Positions 16,522-25,421 of a stretch of DNA of 64,000 nt are shown piece after piece. This DNA comes from Ruminococcaceae bacterium UBA5406 (GTDB lineage Bacteria > Bacillota > Clostridia > Oscillospirales > Acutalibacteraceae). A model generated the notes under the pieces. The model worked only from the letters and a program-made list of their open reading frames with translations. It did not search any database and had not been told where the DNA came from. The first letter of the stretch is position 1. Each line of letters starts with the position of its first letter. The stretch lies in contig DHNW01000032.1 in assembly GCA_002407675.1 (NCBI GenBank), positions 1 through 64,000 on the forward strand, read 5' to 3'. A program made the position numbers and the translations under genes.

Positions 16522-18900
16522 TTATACTCCCCGTATCCGCTCAACCAGCGATTGTTTTTTTACCATGTTGCTTGAAACGAAGGATATGCTGATTTGTATG
16601 AGCAAAAATACCGCAAGAAACAGCAGGACCGGTATCAAAGGGAAATGGTAGTCAATATACGGAATCTCTGAAAAACGACGGATGCTTTCGCAGAGAAACC
16701 AGCCTAATCCCGTACCAACGGTTAGTGTCACGGCGACGGTTCCAAGGGTATAGAACATTCCCTCGCTTTGGAGCATTTGATTCAGTTGCCTGCTGCTTAG
16801 CCCGATGGCCTGCAGCACACCAAGCTCCTGCCTGCGGGACAGCACGTTGGTAACGATCGTGTTGATCAGGTTGATGATTCCAAAAAATACGGTGACAAGA
16901 ACGATGGAGTAGAGAATAAAAGACATTGTCTGAAATTCATTTTCCTTTTCGGCAATGAGATCGTCCAATACTGTTAAATCAAAAGAGGGATCAGATGCGA
17001 AAATGGCTCTAAGCTCTGTTTCAACATTGGCTTTTTTCTCCGGGTCGGCGGCAATGGAAAACTGCATGTTTGTGTTGATGCCTGTTACATCCTGCAGCGC
17101 CTCTACCGGCATTAAAAAGGAACCATCCTTAATTCTCGCATCCATTACTCCTAAAACGGTACACTCCTTTTGTACAATACCGCCTGCCGTATAGAATTCG
17201 AGAGCGATTTTATCTCCTACGGCAGGCGCTGTCCCATATATCTCTTTAAAGACACCGGCTGCCATAACGATGATACCGTTTTGCTCCATGCATTGGCGGT
17301 AATCTACGGTTCCGGATTTAAGCCTGCTTTGGATCGCAGCGACGTCGCTTTCTGAAAACCCCGAAACATAATTGCCCTCGCCCACTCCGTCCGGCAACGT
17401 ATAGCGAGCCTTAGCCGATTTTTCAACCTGGATACCGGTAACACCGTCAATTGCTAAAATTTTTTGTTTCATCGCTTCATTCAAGGGATTATTCTGCTGA
17501 ATCCGGCTCATAGCATATCCGTCCGCATTATCGCTGTTGTTGATGGCCAGTGAAAGCTGAAAATCCCCGTAGTTAAACAAATCCCCTCTTGTTATGGCTT
17601 CAATGGACAGAGAAGAATTGTAGGAAGCAGCGCACATCAACAAAATTCCGCTGAATCCAAGAGATAACAGGGTAAGGAGAGACTTTTTCCGGTTGCGTGT
17701 AAAGTTGATTGCTGCCAAATGAAAAGGAGACAACTTTCGATGCAGCTTTGTGGTTTTTACCGTTTTGATTGCCTCGGAAGCCGCGGAATATCGCATGGCC
17801 TCAACCGGCGGCGTGGCGGAGGCTATTTTCATTGGCCTGCGGATCGCCAGAGAAACAATAATAAAAGTGAAAACAGCGACGGCCAGGCAGATTTCTAACG
17901 TACTGACGGTATTCCATCCCTTTGGCACAACCGCATAAGCCAAAATGCAGGCGGCGATCAAACCTGTCGGGATACCAACTGCCGACAGGTGCACCCCTTC
18001 CCGAAAGACCATTTTTTTAATTTGTTTTTTTGTGGTGCCGATGGTGCGCAATTGACCGTATTCCCGGACCTTTCCCGTAACCGAGATATAGAAAATGCTG
18101 TAAATGACCAGAGCGGATGCCAAACCTACCATTACCGCAACGCCAATGATGGCAAGAAGATTTCCTGTGCTGATCGGTTCAATGGCATAGAAGTAGCTGT
18201 TTCCCATATCAACATTTTTTCGGGCAATGCCATGATGTCCGGCAATTTTTAAGATGGCGTCTTTCAATGAATCGGCAGATAAGTCGGAGGAATTGGAAAG
18301 CCTTATACATACGGCGTTCTTTGCAACATCATCGGTTGACAAACTGTCTTTCGAGCGGATGATGCTAAAAATTTTGGCATTGGCACTTTTTGCTCCATAT
18401 TGAATAAAACCTGTAATATAATATTCTTTTCTGCCATCTCCAAGGTCAAGCGTAATCTTATCTCCAATATCGGCTTTTTTGCCGATTTTTGAAAGATATG
18501 CCCGCTCAAGCATGACATCATCCGGGCCGCCGGGTAACGTCCCTTCCCATGTCATTTTGCTTAACCGAAAGACATCTTCGTCCATATAAATGCAGTTTAT
18601 AGAGTAATCCTTCATTTTTTTCTCGGAAATCAGATAGTATTCGCCCGCACCGTCCAGAGCGGGATCGCGCTTCAAATCTTTGATAGTATTCTGAGAAACG
18701 TTTAGAAAGGAAGCCTGATACATTCCGGATACATCATTGATTTTTTTTTGTTTGGACTCCATCGTTATGAGAGAAATTGTCGCCATCAAACAAGCTGCGA
18801 CTGCTATGGTAACGATAACGAATCCATTTCTGCGGCAGTCTGCTTGCAGACTTTTCTTGGCAAGCTGTTTTACAATCGCGCTGTTATTGTTCTGAAACAC
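16522..18900 (-). CDS. FtsX-type ABC exporter permease (second in operon)
   Basis: A 792-aa permease with an N-terminal membrane anchor, a large extracellular domain and two FtsX/MacB-type membrane blocks. The first is near residues 245-370 (AIIGVAVMVGLASALVIYS, then REYGQLRTIGTTKKQIK); the second is at the C-terminus (RRQELGVLQAIGLSSRQL). The start is GTG 18900, with AAGGAGGAG 7 nt upstream. It is paralogous to the next permease and likely pairs with it and the ATPase at 21435. Such exporters commonly detoxify antimicrobial peptides or move lipid-linked substrates. The substrate is not evident here. Confidence 0.87.
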   Translation of the reverse strand: MFQNNNSAIVKQLAKKSLQADCRRNGFVIVTIAVAACLMATISLITMESKQKKINDVSGMYQASFLNVSQNTIKDLKRDPALDGAGEYYLISEKKMKDYSINCIYMDEDVFRLSKMTWEGTLPGGPDDVMLERAYLSKIGKKADIGDKITLDLGDGRKEYYITGFIQYGAKSANAKIFSIIRSKDSLSTDDVAKNAVCIRLSNSSDLSADSLKDAILKIAGHHGIARKNVDMGNSYFYAIEPISTGNLLAIIGVAVMVGLASALVIYSIFYISVTGKVREYGQLRTIGTTKKQIKKMVFREGVHLSAVGIPTGLIAACILAYAVVPKGWNTVSTLEICLAVAVFTFIIVSLAIRRPMKIASATPPVEAMRYSAASEAIKTVKTTKLHRKLSPFHLAAINFTRNRKKSLLTLLSLGFSGILLMCAASYNSSLSIEAITRGDLFNYGDFQLSLAINNSDNADGYAMSRIQQNNPLNEAMKQKILAIDGVTGIQVEKSAKARYTLPDGVGEGNYVSGFSESDVAAIQSRLKSGTVDYRQCMEQNGIIVMAAGVFKEIYGTAPAVGDKIALEFYTAGGIVQKECTVLGVMDARIKDGSFLMPVEALQDVTGINTNMQFSIAADPEKKANVETELRAIFASDPSFDLTVLDDLIAEKENEFQTMSFILYSIVLVTVFFGIINLINTIVTNVLSRRQELGVLQAIGLSSRQLNQMLQSEGMFYTLGTVAVTLTVGTGLGWFLCESIRRFSEIPYIDYHFPLIPVLLFLAVFLLIQISISFVSSNMVKKQSLVERIRGV

Positions 18901-19075
18901 GGTATCTCCTCCTTGTATAAGCATCTATTTCATGAAGCCATTCCCGCCGGAGGCTTCTGCTCTGAGACAGCTTTATGCTGACAGGGCAAATGAAAACACA
19001 GCATTCAAAATGATACGGCAAAATCGGTCAATGCAGACGGCCGATACCATGATGAAAAACGCTACAGCCTCATCG

Positions 19076-21421
19076 TCACTCATTTTCCGCAATGCTCTCA
19101 ATAAGAGATTCTTTTTGCATAATCTGCTTTGTATAAATGATTAAAAGTATCTGAATCACAAGCAGGACAGCCGTAAATGCCAAGATCTGAAAAACGGGAA
19201 AGGTGAATACATAGGAAACGTAATTGATTGCTTTAACGATGACCCACAGCGCCAGCGGGCCAAGGATCAGCGTACAGATCAGCATACCGGCCATATAGTA
19301 AATCCCTTCTGCAAAAAACATCTTCGTCAGTTGACTTTTTGTGGTGCCAACCGCCTGCAGCATTCCTCTTTCCCGTTTCTGTGTAAAGAAAGTGGTAATG
19401 GTGGTGTTGAGGTAATTGATTAGACCGAACAGGACGATAAAAATGGAGAGAATCTTTAGTCCGGTAAAAATTATACCCGGCATAGCAGCGGCAGATTTTA
19501 CTCTTGCCTCATAGCTGGAAAGCTCCACACCGTCGGATTGATCGACAAAGTTCTGAAGAGCTGTTCCCGTTTCTTCCACTGCGGATGGATCGGTAACGAC
19601 TTCTATGGAATCCAGCTTTTTCGTATCTAAAATTTTTGATTTCGTATCCATAGGGAAAAATAAAACCGGGGCATTTTCAGACCCGAAGGACGTGGTTCCG
19701 GCACCGTTTACCACAGCAAAGACCTTGAAAGTATCCGTAACCGTTTTTCCTTTTTCATTATATTGAACGTTGATCTGATCGCCCGGATGACAATCGACTC
19801 CAAGATCCGTGTATTCCCGGTATCTTCTGAAAACAACGCCGTTTTCCCTGACCATTGCATTATAGTCAATAGTTCCTTCCAAAGTATGGGTCAAAAACTT
19901 AAAGTCATTTTTTGTGCAAAACATACTGTTCAGCTCTCGATTCCAACCGTTTGCGGAAGTAGGAACGTTAGCTATGCTATAGTAGGGATAAGTTTTTTCA
20001 ACCCCGGGTATTTTTCGGACTTTTTCTATCAGCTTTGATTTCTGCGACTGATTGATTTTATCGACAGAGATACGGTAAGACCCGCCGTTCGGATAGTAAT
20101 GCTCCCGAACCTCGTTCTCCGGATGATACGAGGCGGAAATTCCTGAAACGACGACAAACAGGATTCCTCCGATTGCCAGAGAAAGGAGCGTTGAAGCCGC
20201 TTTTTTCCGATCCCGTGTAAAATTCATTTTAGCAAGAGATATCGGAGTGATTCTCCGGTGCATCTTTTGGGATGCTTTCAAATTGGTGGATTCATATCCA
20301 GAATAGCGGACGGCTTCAATTGGAGTAATATCCGCTGCCTTTGACGCCGGGGCGGAAACGGCAATCAGAATGCAAATTGCGCTTAGACAGGCTACCGCCA
20401 GTGCCGCAATCCATGTATGGGGCCAGTACCAACCATTAGGGTCCATTGCATATCCAACAATGCCGCCAATCAACAATCCAATCGGAAGTCCGGTTTTCAA
20501 AAATGAAACACCGACAGAGCGAACAAGCTTTTTAATTTGCTTTTTTGTGGTGCCGATTGCCCGCAGCTGACCATACTGCCGGGTTTTCTGAGAAACCGAA
20601 ATGTAAAAGAGACTGTAAATAACAATGGCCGCGGCGATAAAAATGAAAATAGTCAAGCCAAGCAATACGCCGGTTTGTGAAAAACGGCTTTGCAGGGAAT
20701 TGTTTTTCATGAACGCGGAATTGTTAAGGCTGATGTTCTCTCCGGAAAGATGGTAACGCTGTTGAATGTTTTCCATTTTCTGCTTTACTTCTTCTTCGCC
20801 GAGCCGGCTGCCGTTCGGGAGATAAAGCCCAGCATTATAAAGCACAGGTCCCGAACTTTGATTTAAAAATTCTTTTGAAATAATTACCATATAATTACGG
20901 GAATCACTTTTAACTTTTTGAAGATCACTTAACATTCCCGTAACAAGAAATTGTTTTTCCTGTCCTTTGATTTTCAAAGGCACCCTATCTCCAATTTTTG
21001 CATTCAAACGTTGGGCGTAGTAGGAATCCAGTAGCACTTCATCTTCAGCTTCCGGCATACGTCCTTCTACGTTCTTTCCTCTTCCGGTCAGGTAAGGGAG
21101 ATCCATGTACATGATCGCAATGGAATAGTCTTTGTTGGAATGGTCAGCAATTTTACTGTTGACGGAAACCTGTGAAAATTCTTGATCCTTACTCATTTGC
21201 TGAATTATGTCATCAGATACCTGAAGGGCGTTGATCTGTGGCATGCTCTGTTTTACGAGGTCATAATCGCGCTCCTGCGCAAGCATAAAAAGACATACCG
21301 CAAATGAAACGGCTACAGATAAAATAATCATCACGGTTGCCGTGACATTGAGTCGCTTTTCACTTTTTTCTGTGGCTTTGGCTAAGCGTTTAATGATGAA
21401 GCAATTATTGTTTTGGAGCAT
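19076..21421 (-). CDS. FtsX-type ABC exporter permease (first in operon)
   Basis: A 781-aa permease with the same layout as its neighbour: N-terminal helix, extracellular region of about 200 residues, a three-helix FtsX block containing RQYGQLRAIGTTKKQIKKLV, a central helix after NFTRDRKKAASTLLSL, a second extracellular region, and a C-terminal FtsX block with RERGMLQAVGTTKSQL. The ATG at 21421 follows GGAGGCGG and lies 13 bp after the ATPase stop. A 175-bp gap without a gene separates it from the second permease. The two differ mostly in their extracellular domains. Confidence 0.88.
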   Translation of the reverse strand: MLQNNNCFIIKRLAKATEKSEKRLNVTATVMIILSVAVSFAVCLFMLAQERDYDLVKQSMPQINALQVSDDIIQQMSKDQEFSQVSVNSKIADHSNKDYSIAIMYMDLPYLTGRGKNVEGRMPEAEDEVLLDSYYAQRLNAKIGDRVPLKIKGQEKQFLVTGMLSDLQKVKSDSRNYMVIISKEFLNQSSGPVLYNAGLYLPNGSRLGEEEVKQKMENIQQRYHLSGENISLNNSAFMKNNSLQSRFSQTGVLLGLTIFIFIAAAIVIYSLFYISVSQKTRQYGQLRAIGTTKKQIKKLVRSVGVSFLKTGLPIGLLIGGIVGYAMDPNGWYWPHTWIAALAVACLSAICILIAVSAPASKAADITPIEAVRYSGYESTNLKASQKMHRRITPISLAKMNFTRDRKKAASTLLSLAIGGILFVVVSGISASYHPENEVREHYYPNGGSYRISVDKINQSQKSKLIEKVRKIPGVEKTYPYYSIANVPTSANGWNRELNSMFCTKNDFKFLTHTLEGTIDYNAMVRENGVVFRRYREYTDLGVDCHPGDQINVQYNEKGKTVTDTFKVFAVVNGAGTTSFGSENAPVLFFPMDTKSKILDTKKLDSIEVVTDPSAVEETGTALQNFVDQSDGVELSSYEARVKSAAAMPGIIFTGLKILSIFIVLFGLINYLNTTITTFFTQKRERGMLQAVGTTKSQLTKMFFAEGIYYMAGMLICTLILGPLALWVIVKAINYVSYVFTFPVFQILAFTAVLLVIQILLIIYTKQIMQKESLIESIAENE

Positions 21422-21434
21422 ATTTACCGCCTCC

Positions 21435-22100
21435 TCACGCCACGATCCGACCGTCCTCAATGCGGACGATGCGGTCGGCAAGCTGGGCGATCTCATTGTT
21501 ATGGGTAATCATCACGATGGTCTGATGGAACTGCCGGCCCGTCATCTTGAGAAGCCCCATCACTTCCTGGCTGGTCTTGCTGTCCAGATTTCCGGTCGGC
21601 TCGTCCGCAAGGATGATGGCAGGCTTTGTGGCTGAGGCACGCGCGATGGCTACACGCTGCTGCTGGCCTCCGGAGAGGCTGTTCGGCAGATTGTTCAGTT
21701 TCTCCGTCAGCCCCAGCATCTTCACAATTTTGTCAATGAAAACTTCGTCCGGCTTCTCGCCGTCCAGCTCGATAGGCAGGACAATATTTTCATAGACATT
21801 TAGAATCGGAACTAGATTATAGTTTTGAAACACAAACCCTATATTTCTGCGCCGAAAAATCGTAAGCTGATCGTCGTTCATCTTGGACAGTTCTTTTCCA
21901 TCCACTTCCACGCTGCCGGAGGTTGGATTGTCCAACCCGCCGAGCATATGCAGCAAGGTGGATTTACCGCTGCCGGAAGTTCCCACAATGGCTACGAACT
22001 CTCCGGACTCCACGGAAAAATCAATGCCGTCAATCGCTTTGACAAGGTTTGCTCCCGAACCGTAATACTTTTTCAGTGCTGTTGTTTTTAAAATATTCAT
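21435..22100 (-). CDS. ABC exporter ATPase (MacB/BceA-type)
   Basis: A 221-aa ATPase with Walker A GTSGSGKST, Q-loop FVFQNYNLV, signature LSGGQQQR, Walker B ILADEPTGNLD and switch histidine MITHN. It belongs to the subfamily that works with FtsX-type permeases in peptide or antibiotic export. The ATG at 22100 follows GGAGTGA. It is the first gene of an operon with the two permeases downstream. Its promoter region carries phased TGACA sites, probably for the response regulator encoded just upstream. Confidence 0.93.
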   Translation of the reverse strand: MNILKTTALKKYYGSGANLVKAIDGIDFSVESGEFVAIVGTSGSGKSTLLHMLGGLDNPTSGSVEVDGKELSKMNDDQLTIFRRRNIGFVFQNYNLVPILNVYENIVLPIELDGEKPDEVFIDKIVKMLGLTEKLNNLPNSLSGGQQQRVAIARASATKPAIILADEPTGNLDSKTSQEVMGLLKMTGRQFHQTIVMITHNNEIAQLADRIVRIEDGRIVA

Positions 22101-22131
22101 GGTGAAATCACTCCAATCTGAAATCACTTTA

Positions 22132-22183
22132 ATTATAAAACTTAAATGTCACACAATTGTCAAAATTTCAAAATCAAATGTCA
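22132..22183 (-). promoter_or_regulatory. regulated promoter with phased TGACA boxes
   Basis: On the minus strand three TGACA half-sites (complements at 22179-22183, 22158-22162 and 22147-22151) are spaced 21 and 11 bp apart, that is two and one helical turns. They precede TATAAT (22132-22137), and no consensus -35 sits at the right distance. This is typical of activation by an OmpR-family regulator. Confidence 0.6.
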
Positions 22184-22216
22184 CAGTTTGGTGACATTCC
22201 AGCAGCTTTGGCATAT

Positions 22217-22248
22217 AAAAAAGCCGCCGGGAATCTGCCCGGACGGCT
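22217..22248 (-). terminator. terminator between the kinase and ABC genes
   Basis: On the minus strand GCCG-T-CCGGG pairs with CCCGG-CGGC around CAGATT, followed by six T. It separates the two-component pair from the exporter operon. Confidence 0.8.
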
Positions 22249-22290
22249 GCCAGAGATACATCTCAAAGCGCATCTCTGCGGAAATAAAAC

Positions 22291-23322
22291 TTAAATGGAT
22301 TCATTCGGCAGGAAAACTGAAAATGTCGAGCCTTTGGCGACTTCGGATTTCACCTGGATGTAACCTCCCTGTTTGGAAACGATCTCCCGGCTCAGGTAGA
22401 GACCGAGGCCAACTCCCGGGATATCGTGGACTTCCTCCCCGCGGTAAAACCGCTGAAAGATTTGGGCCCAGCGATTTTCTGGAATTCCCCGTCCGGTGTC
22501 GGATATATCAATTTTAGTATAAATTTTCCATTTTTCAACGGAAATGCCGACCCTTCCGCCGGGGTCTGTGTATTTGACCGCATTGTCCAGAAGATTGAAC
22601 AAGGCCTCCGCCGTCCATTTAACGTCGTGAGGGACCACCACGGCCTGATCGCATAATACGGAGACTTTGATCCCTTTCTTCTCGGCTGGCAGCACGATCC
22701 CGCCGAGCGCCCGCGCGACCGTATCATAGATCGGGGAAGGCTTTACTTTCAGTTCAATAATTCCCGCTTCCAATCGGGAAGCCTTCACCATGGACTGTAT
22801 CAAAAAATCAAGTTTGCTGATCTGCGTATCCATGAGTGATAAAAATTCATGCTCTTTTTCTGGAGAAAGACTCCGTTCCATCAGCGTGGAATTATACATT
22901 TTGAGATTTGACAAGGGAGTTTTGACCTGATGAGAAATATCGGAAATCAACTCCTGAATTTCCTGCTTTTCTGCTTTAAGGCGTTCCCTGCTTTGCAGAT
23001 GGATCTGGTACAGGCGTTTCATTTTAAAATCAAGTTTTGCGGCCAGCGTTTCCGGTTCACAGTCTGGCATATCATCTTTTCCGCCGTTCACCATATTGTC
23101 GATCCGGGCACAGAGCCCTTCGGCAAAAGCGGACAGTTTTTTTCTGATCTGGCAGAGCAACAGCCAGCCGAGCAGAAAAACAAATACAGCAAAACACACG
23201 GCTGCACTTCGAAGGCCAATATCTTCCGAACGAAAAAACAAATAGCTGAGAAAGCACCCGGACAGAATGAGATACACTGCTCCAGTACCCGCGTATATTC
23301 GCAGAAAAGTCCTGTCTTTCAT
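22291..23322 (-). CDS. sensor histidine kinase
   Basis: A 343-aa membrane kinase with two transmembrane helices (near 9-30 and 36-58) separated by only a few residues, so there is almost no sensor domain outside the cell. A HAMP-less linker follows, then a HisKA domain with the phosphorylated H131 in SDISHQVKTP and a GHKL ATPase domain (N box LLDNAVKYT, G1 DTGRGIP, G2 GVGLGLYLS). Short-loop kinases of this kind often sense through an associated ABC transporter, as in Bce-type systems, which fits the adjacent exporter. The ATG at 23322 overlaps the end of the regulator gene. Confidence 0.92.
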   Translation of the reverse strand: MKDRTFLRIYAGTGAVYLILSGCFLSYLFFRSEDIGLRSAAVCFAVFVFLLGWLLLCQIRKKLSAFAEGLCARIDNMVNGGKDDMPDCEPETLAAKLDFKMKRLYQIHLQSRERLKAEKQEIQELISDISHQVKTPLSNLKMYNSTLMERSLSPEKEHEFLSLMDTQISKLDFLIQSMVKASRLEAGIIELKVKPSPIYDTVARALGGIVLPAEKKGIKVSVLCDQAVVVPHDVKWTAEALFNLLDNAVKYTDPGGRVGISVEKWKIYTKIDISDTGRGIPENRWAQIFQRFYRGEEVHDIPGVGLGLYLSREIVSKQGGYIQVKSEVAKGSTFSVFLPNESI

Positions 23323-23324
23323 TC

Positions 23325-24005
23325 TTATCCTTCGTCTCCCACCCACATGTAACCCATACCGTAAACGGTTTTAATGTATTTTTTGCCGCTGTTTTCGATT
23401 TTTCCGCGCAGCCGGTTGACATAGACCGTGAGGGCATGCTCGTCCACAAAATTTCCGCCGCTGTCCCACAGTTTCTCCAAAATACACCGGCGCGTCAGGA
23501 CCACATTCGCGTTGGCGAGAAACAGTTTGAGCATTTTGCATTCCGTAGGCGTCAGAACGGAGCATGTCCCGCAGGAGAAAGCCGTCATTTTATCGAAATC
23601 AATCGTTAGTGTCCCGTCGGAGTACAGGTTGCTGCCTTTCCGTTTTCCGCACCGTTTTAAAACAGCCCCTACTTTTTTGCGGAAAATATTAATGCTGAAC
23701 GGCTTCGTAATGTAATCTTCCGCACCAAGCTCAAACCCCTTGAGAACGTCGTCTTCCAAATCGCGGGCCGTCAGAAAAATAACCGAAATGTCTTGGAATG
23801 CCTTGATTTCTTTGCAAAGCCCAAAACCGTCTCCGTCCGGCAGATTCACGTCAAGCACGGCTAAATTAAACGGATTCAATTTAACCTGTGTCAGCGCTTC
23901 TTTCGAGGTATAGGCAGCAACGGTTTGATATTGATCCAGCTGCAAATTATAGCAAAGGCCGGAATTCATCGTTTTGTCGTCCTCTGCAACGAGAATTCGG
24001 TTCAT
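23325..24005 (-). CDS. OmpR-family response regulator
   Basis: A 226-aa regulator. The receiver domain (1-115) has the acidic pair EDD at 8-10, phosphoacceptor D52 in AVLDVNLPDGDG, and T and K of the switch (FLTA, KPF). A winged-helix DNA-binding domain follows (VLTPTECKMLKLF to TVYGMGYMWV). The ATG at 24005 follows GGGGGGAAG. Co-transcribed with the kinase (stop and start nearly overlap). The TGACA array before the ABC operon is its most likely target. Confidence 0.94.
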   Translation of the reverse strand: MNRILVAEDDKTMNSGLCYNLQLDQYQTVAAYTSKEALTQVKLNPFNLAVLDVNLPDGDGFGLCKEIKAFQDISVIFLTARDLEDDVLKGFELGAEDYITKPFSINIFRKKVGAVLKRCGKRKGSNLYSDGTLTIDFDKMTAFSCGTCSVLTPTECKMLKLFLANANVVLTRRCILEKLWDSGGNFVDEHALTVYVNRLRGKIENSGKKYIKTVYGMGYMWVGDEG

Positions 24006-24107
24006 ATTTGCTTCCCCCCTTTGTATTTCTAATCTATAATCATATTCTTGCTGCAAATTTTGAGAAAGTCAAGTTCTATTTGAAGGTTAGCAGGCAAAAT
24101 AAGCACT

Positions 24108-24159
24108 TTGCGCCCCTTCTCGGATTGATGGGCAAAAAAGCAACTGAAAATAGAGAAGG
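24108..24159 (+). repeat. interspersed repeat, copy 2
   Basis: Counterpart of 14539-14592: CCTTCTCGGATTGAT is identical, the middle differs at a few positions, and TAGAGAAGG closes it. The ends can pair. It lies just before the transposase remnant, in a stretch (24006-24582) with no intact gene. Confidence 0.55.
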
Positions 24160-24204
24160 CTGTAAAGTGGATACATGCCTCTCTAAGTGCTCTGTGGAGA
24201 AATT

Positions 24205-24430
24205 ATGCAAAGCCCTGCAATTTTCTTCAACTGCCTGAAATGTGAGCTGACTTATCTTCAACATTACAAAACCAGATCTCAAGCTGTGGCTGACATTTTG
24301 GAGGCCACCGATATGCTCTGCAACTATGATTCTGAAAAGCTGCTTGGCCTAAAAGAGATAATGGAATCCTTTACATGTACAATCATTCCTCGCTGCTTCC
24401 ATTTTTGGGTCCACCCCAACTTTTGACAAA
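24205..24430 (+). pseudogene. remnant of an IS3-type transposase C-terminus
   Basis: FFNCLKCELTYLQHYKTRSQ followed by AVADILEATDMLCN resembles the conserved end of IS3-family transposases (FFxxLKxEL...TRxEAxxxIxxYIxxFYN). Everything before it is missing and the usual HSALGY-type ending is scrambled. The segment GGGTCCACCCCAACTTTTGA near 24409-24428 could be an old element end. Assigned by pattern only. Confidence 0.4.
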
Positions 24431-24463
24431 GAGCCCTTTTTACAAAGAGCCGAAATAACGTAA

Positions 24464-24500
24464 AATACACCCGTTGGCTAAAAATACCAACGGGTGTATT
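24464..24500 (-). terminator. terminator of the tRNA-Ala gene
   Basis: A perfect 14-bp stem (24464-24477 with 24487-24500, AATACACCCGTTGG and its complement) with a 9-nt loop, followed by TTTACGTTATTTC on the minus strand. Confidence 0.65.
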
Positions 24501-24582
24501 CTCTTTGCCGACGTCAGTGCGGCATTTTTACGATTAACGCGAACCAATTCACCGTAAAGATAAAGTTCGGATAATCTCGTTT

Positions 24583-24658
24583 TGGTGGAGCATAGCGGGA
24601 TCGAACCGCTGACCTCCTGCATGCCATGCAGGCACTCTCCCAGCTGAGCTAATGCCCC
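24583..24658 (-). tRNA. tRNA-Ala (anticodon GGC)
   Basis: A 76-nt cloverleaf on the minus strand. The acceptor stem GGGGCAT pairs with ATGCTCC (one G-U), with discriminator A and an encoded CCA end. The anticodon stem CCTGC/GCAGG holds the loop ATGGCAT, giving GGC. The T-arm GGTTCGATCC is standard. It has its own promoter and terminator. Confidence 0.95.
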
Positions 24659-24692
24659 ATTTCCAAATTAACCGACAAAATCAACGTTAATT

Positions 24693-24721
24693 AGTATAAC
24701 ATATCCTGCTGAAAATTGCAA
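24693..24721 (-). promoter_or_regulatory. promoter of tRNA-Ala
   Basis: Minus strand TTGCAA (24716-24721), 17-bp spacer, TATACT (24693-24698), about 35 bp before the tRNA. Confidence 0.65.
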
Positions 24722-24782
24722 GACGGATTTTCGATGAAAATGAAACGCATTTATAAAAATTTAAGCGATCAACACTATTTTC

Positions 24783-24810
24783 AAATAAGAGCTTGCCGCG
24801 CCCGCATATA
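24783..24810 (+). promoter_or_regulatory. possible sporulation-sigma promoter of the interrupted deacetylase gene
   Basis: AAATAA (24783-24788) and CATATA (24805-24810) are 16 bp apart, upstream of the SD AAAGGGG. This resembles SigE-type promoters (ATA at -35, CATAnnnT at -10) more than a vegetative one. No TTGACA-type element is seen. Pattern-based and uncertain. Confidence 0.35.
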
Positions 24811-24835
24811 TTTTATGCGAAAGGGGTAATTTCAT

Positions 24836-25399
24836 ATGGTAATTTTTAAAGTAGCCAAAAAACGTGTTCTGGCTGTTTTGCTGTGCGTTCTCGGTGTAGT
24901 GCTTGCTGCCGCCGTATGTATCCATGCAACACAATCAGTGCAGACTTCAGCTTCTAAAAGGGAACTGCCCATTTATGATGTGCAGACCAGTGAAAAAAAA
25001 ATAGCCATCTCTTTTGATGCGGCATGGGGAAATGAAGAAACTCAAAAGCTAATTGATATTTTAAATCAGTACCATGTGAAAACGACTTTTTTTGTAGTCG
25101 GTGCCTGGGTCGATAAATATCCGGACTCAGTGCGTGCACTTGTGGCGGCAGGGCACGAAGTCTGCAACCACTCCAACACGCATCCGCATATGCCGAAACT
25201 CCCGCAGTCCAAAATTTCAGCTCAAATCACCGACTGCAATGAAAAGATTAAAGCATTGACCGGAAAAAGTCCGATTCTGTTCCGCTGTCCATACGGCGAT
25301 TACAGCAACGACGTAATCAAAACCGTTAATGGACTGAAGATGTACCCCATCCAGTGGGATGTCGAGCCATTGGATACATGGCGAAAAAGCAAAGGTTAA
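24836..25399 (+). pseudogene. 5' part of an interrupted CE4 polysaccharide deacetylase (PdaB-like)
   Basis: The first 176 codons of a sporulation-type CE4 deacetylase that would act on peptidoglycan or a related polymer outside the membrane. An N-terminal helix (9-31) anchors it. CE4 motif 1 (SFDAAWG, D61), motif 2 (NHSNTHPH, H112/H116) and motif 3 (RCPYGDY, R150) are present. At codon 177 the sequence changes from the family's WDVDSLDW to WDVEPLDTWRKSKG and stops, because foreign DNA begins at the GA of 25364-25365. Motifs 4 and 5 lie 18.95 kb away. As it stands the 187-aa product should be inactive. Precise excision rebuilds a 270-aa protein. Confidence 0.93.
25351..25385 (+). other. attL (left junction of the inserted element)
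   Basis: CCAGT (25351-25355), eight bases, then the GA core (25364-25365), beyond which element sequence starts (GCCATTGGATACATGG). The left half belongs to the deacetylase gene. Only CGA is shared with the right junction, which is normal for serine integrases. Confidence 0.85.
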
Positions 25400-25421
25400 T
25401 GACGGCTGATCTCCTTGCAAT

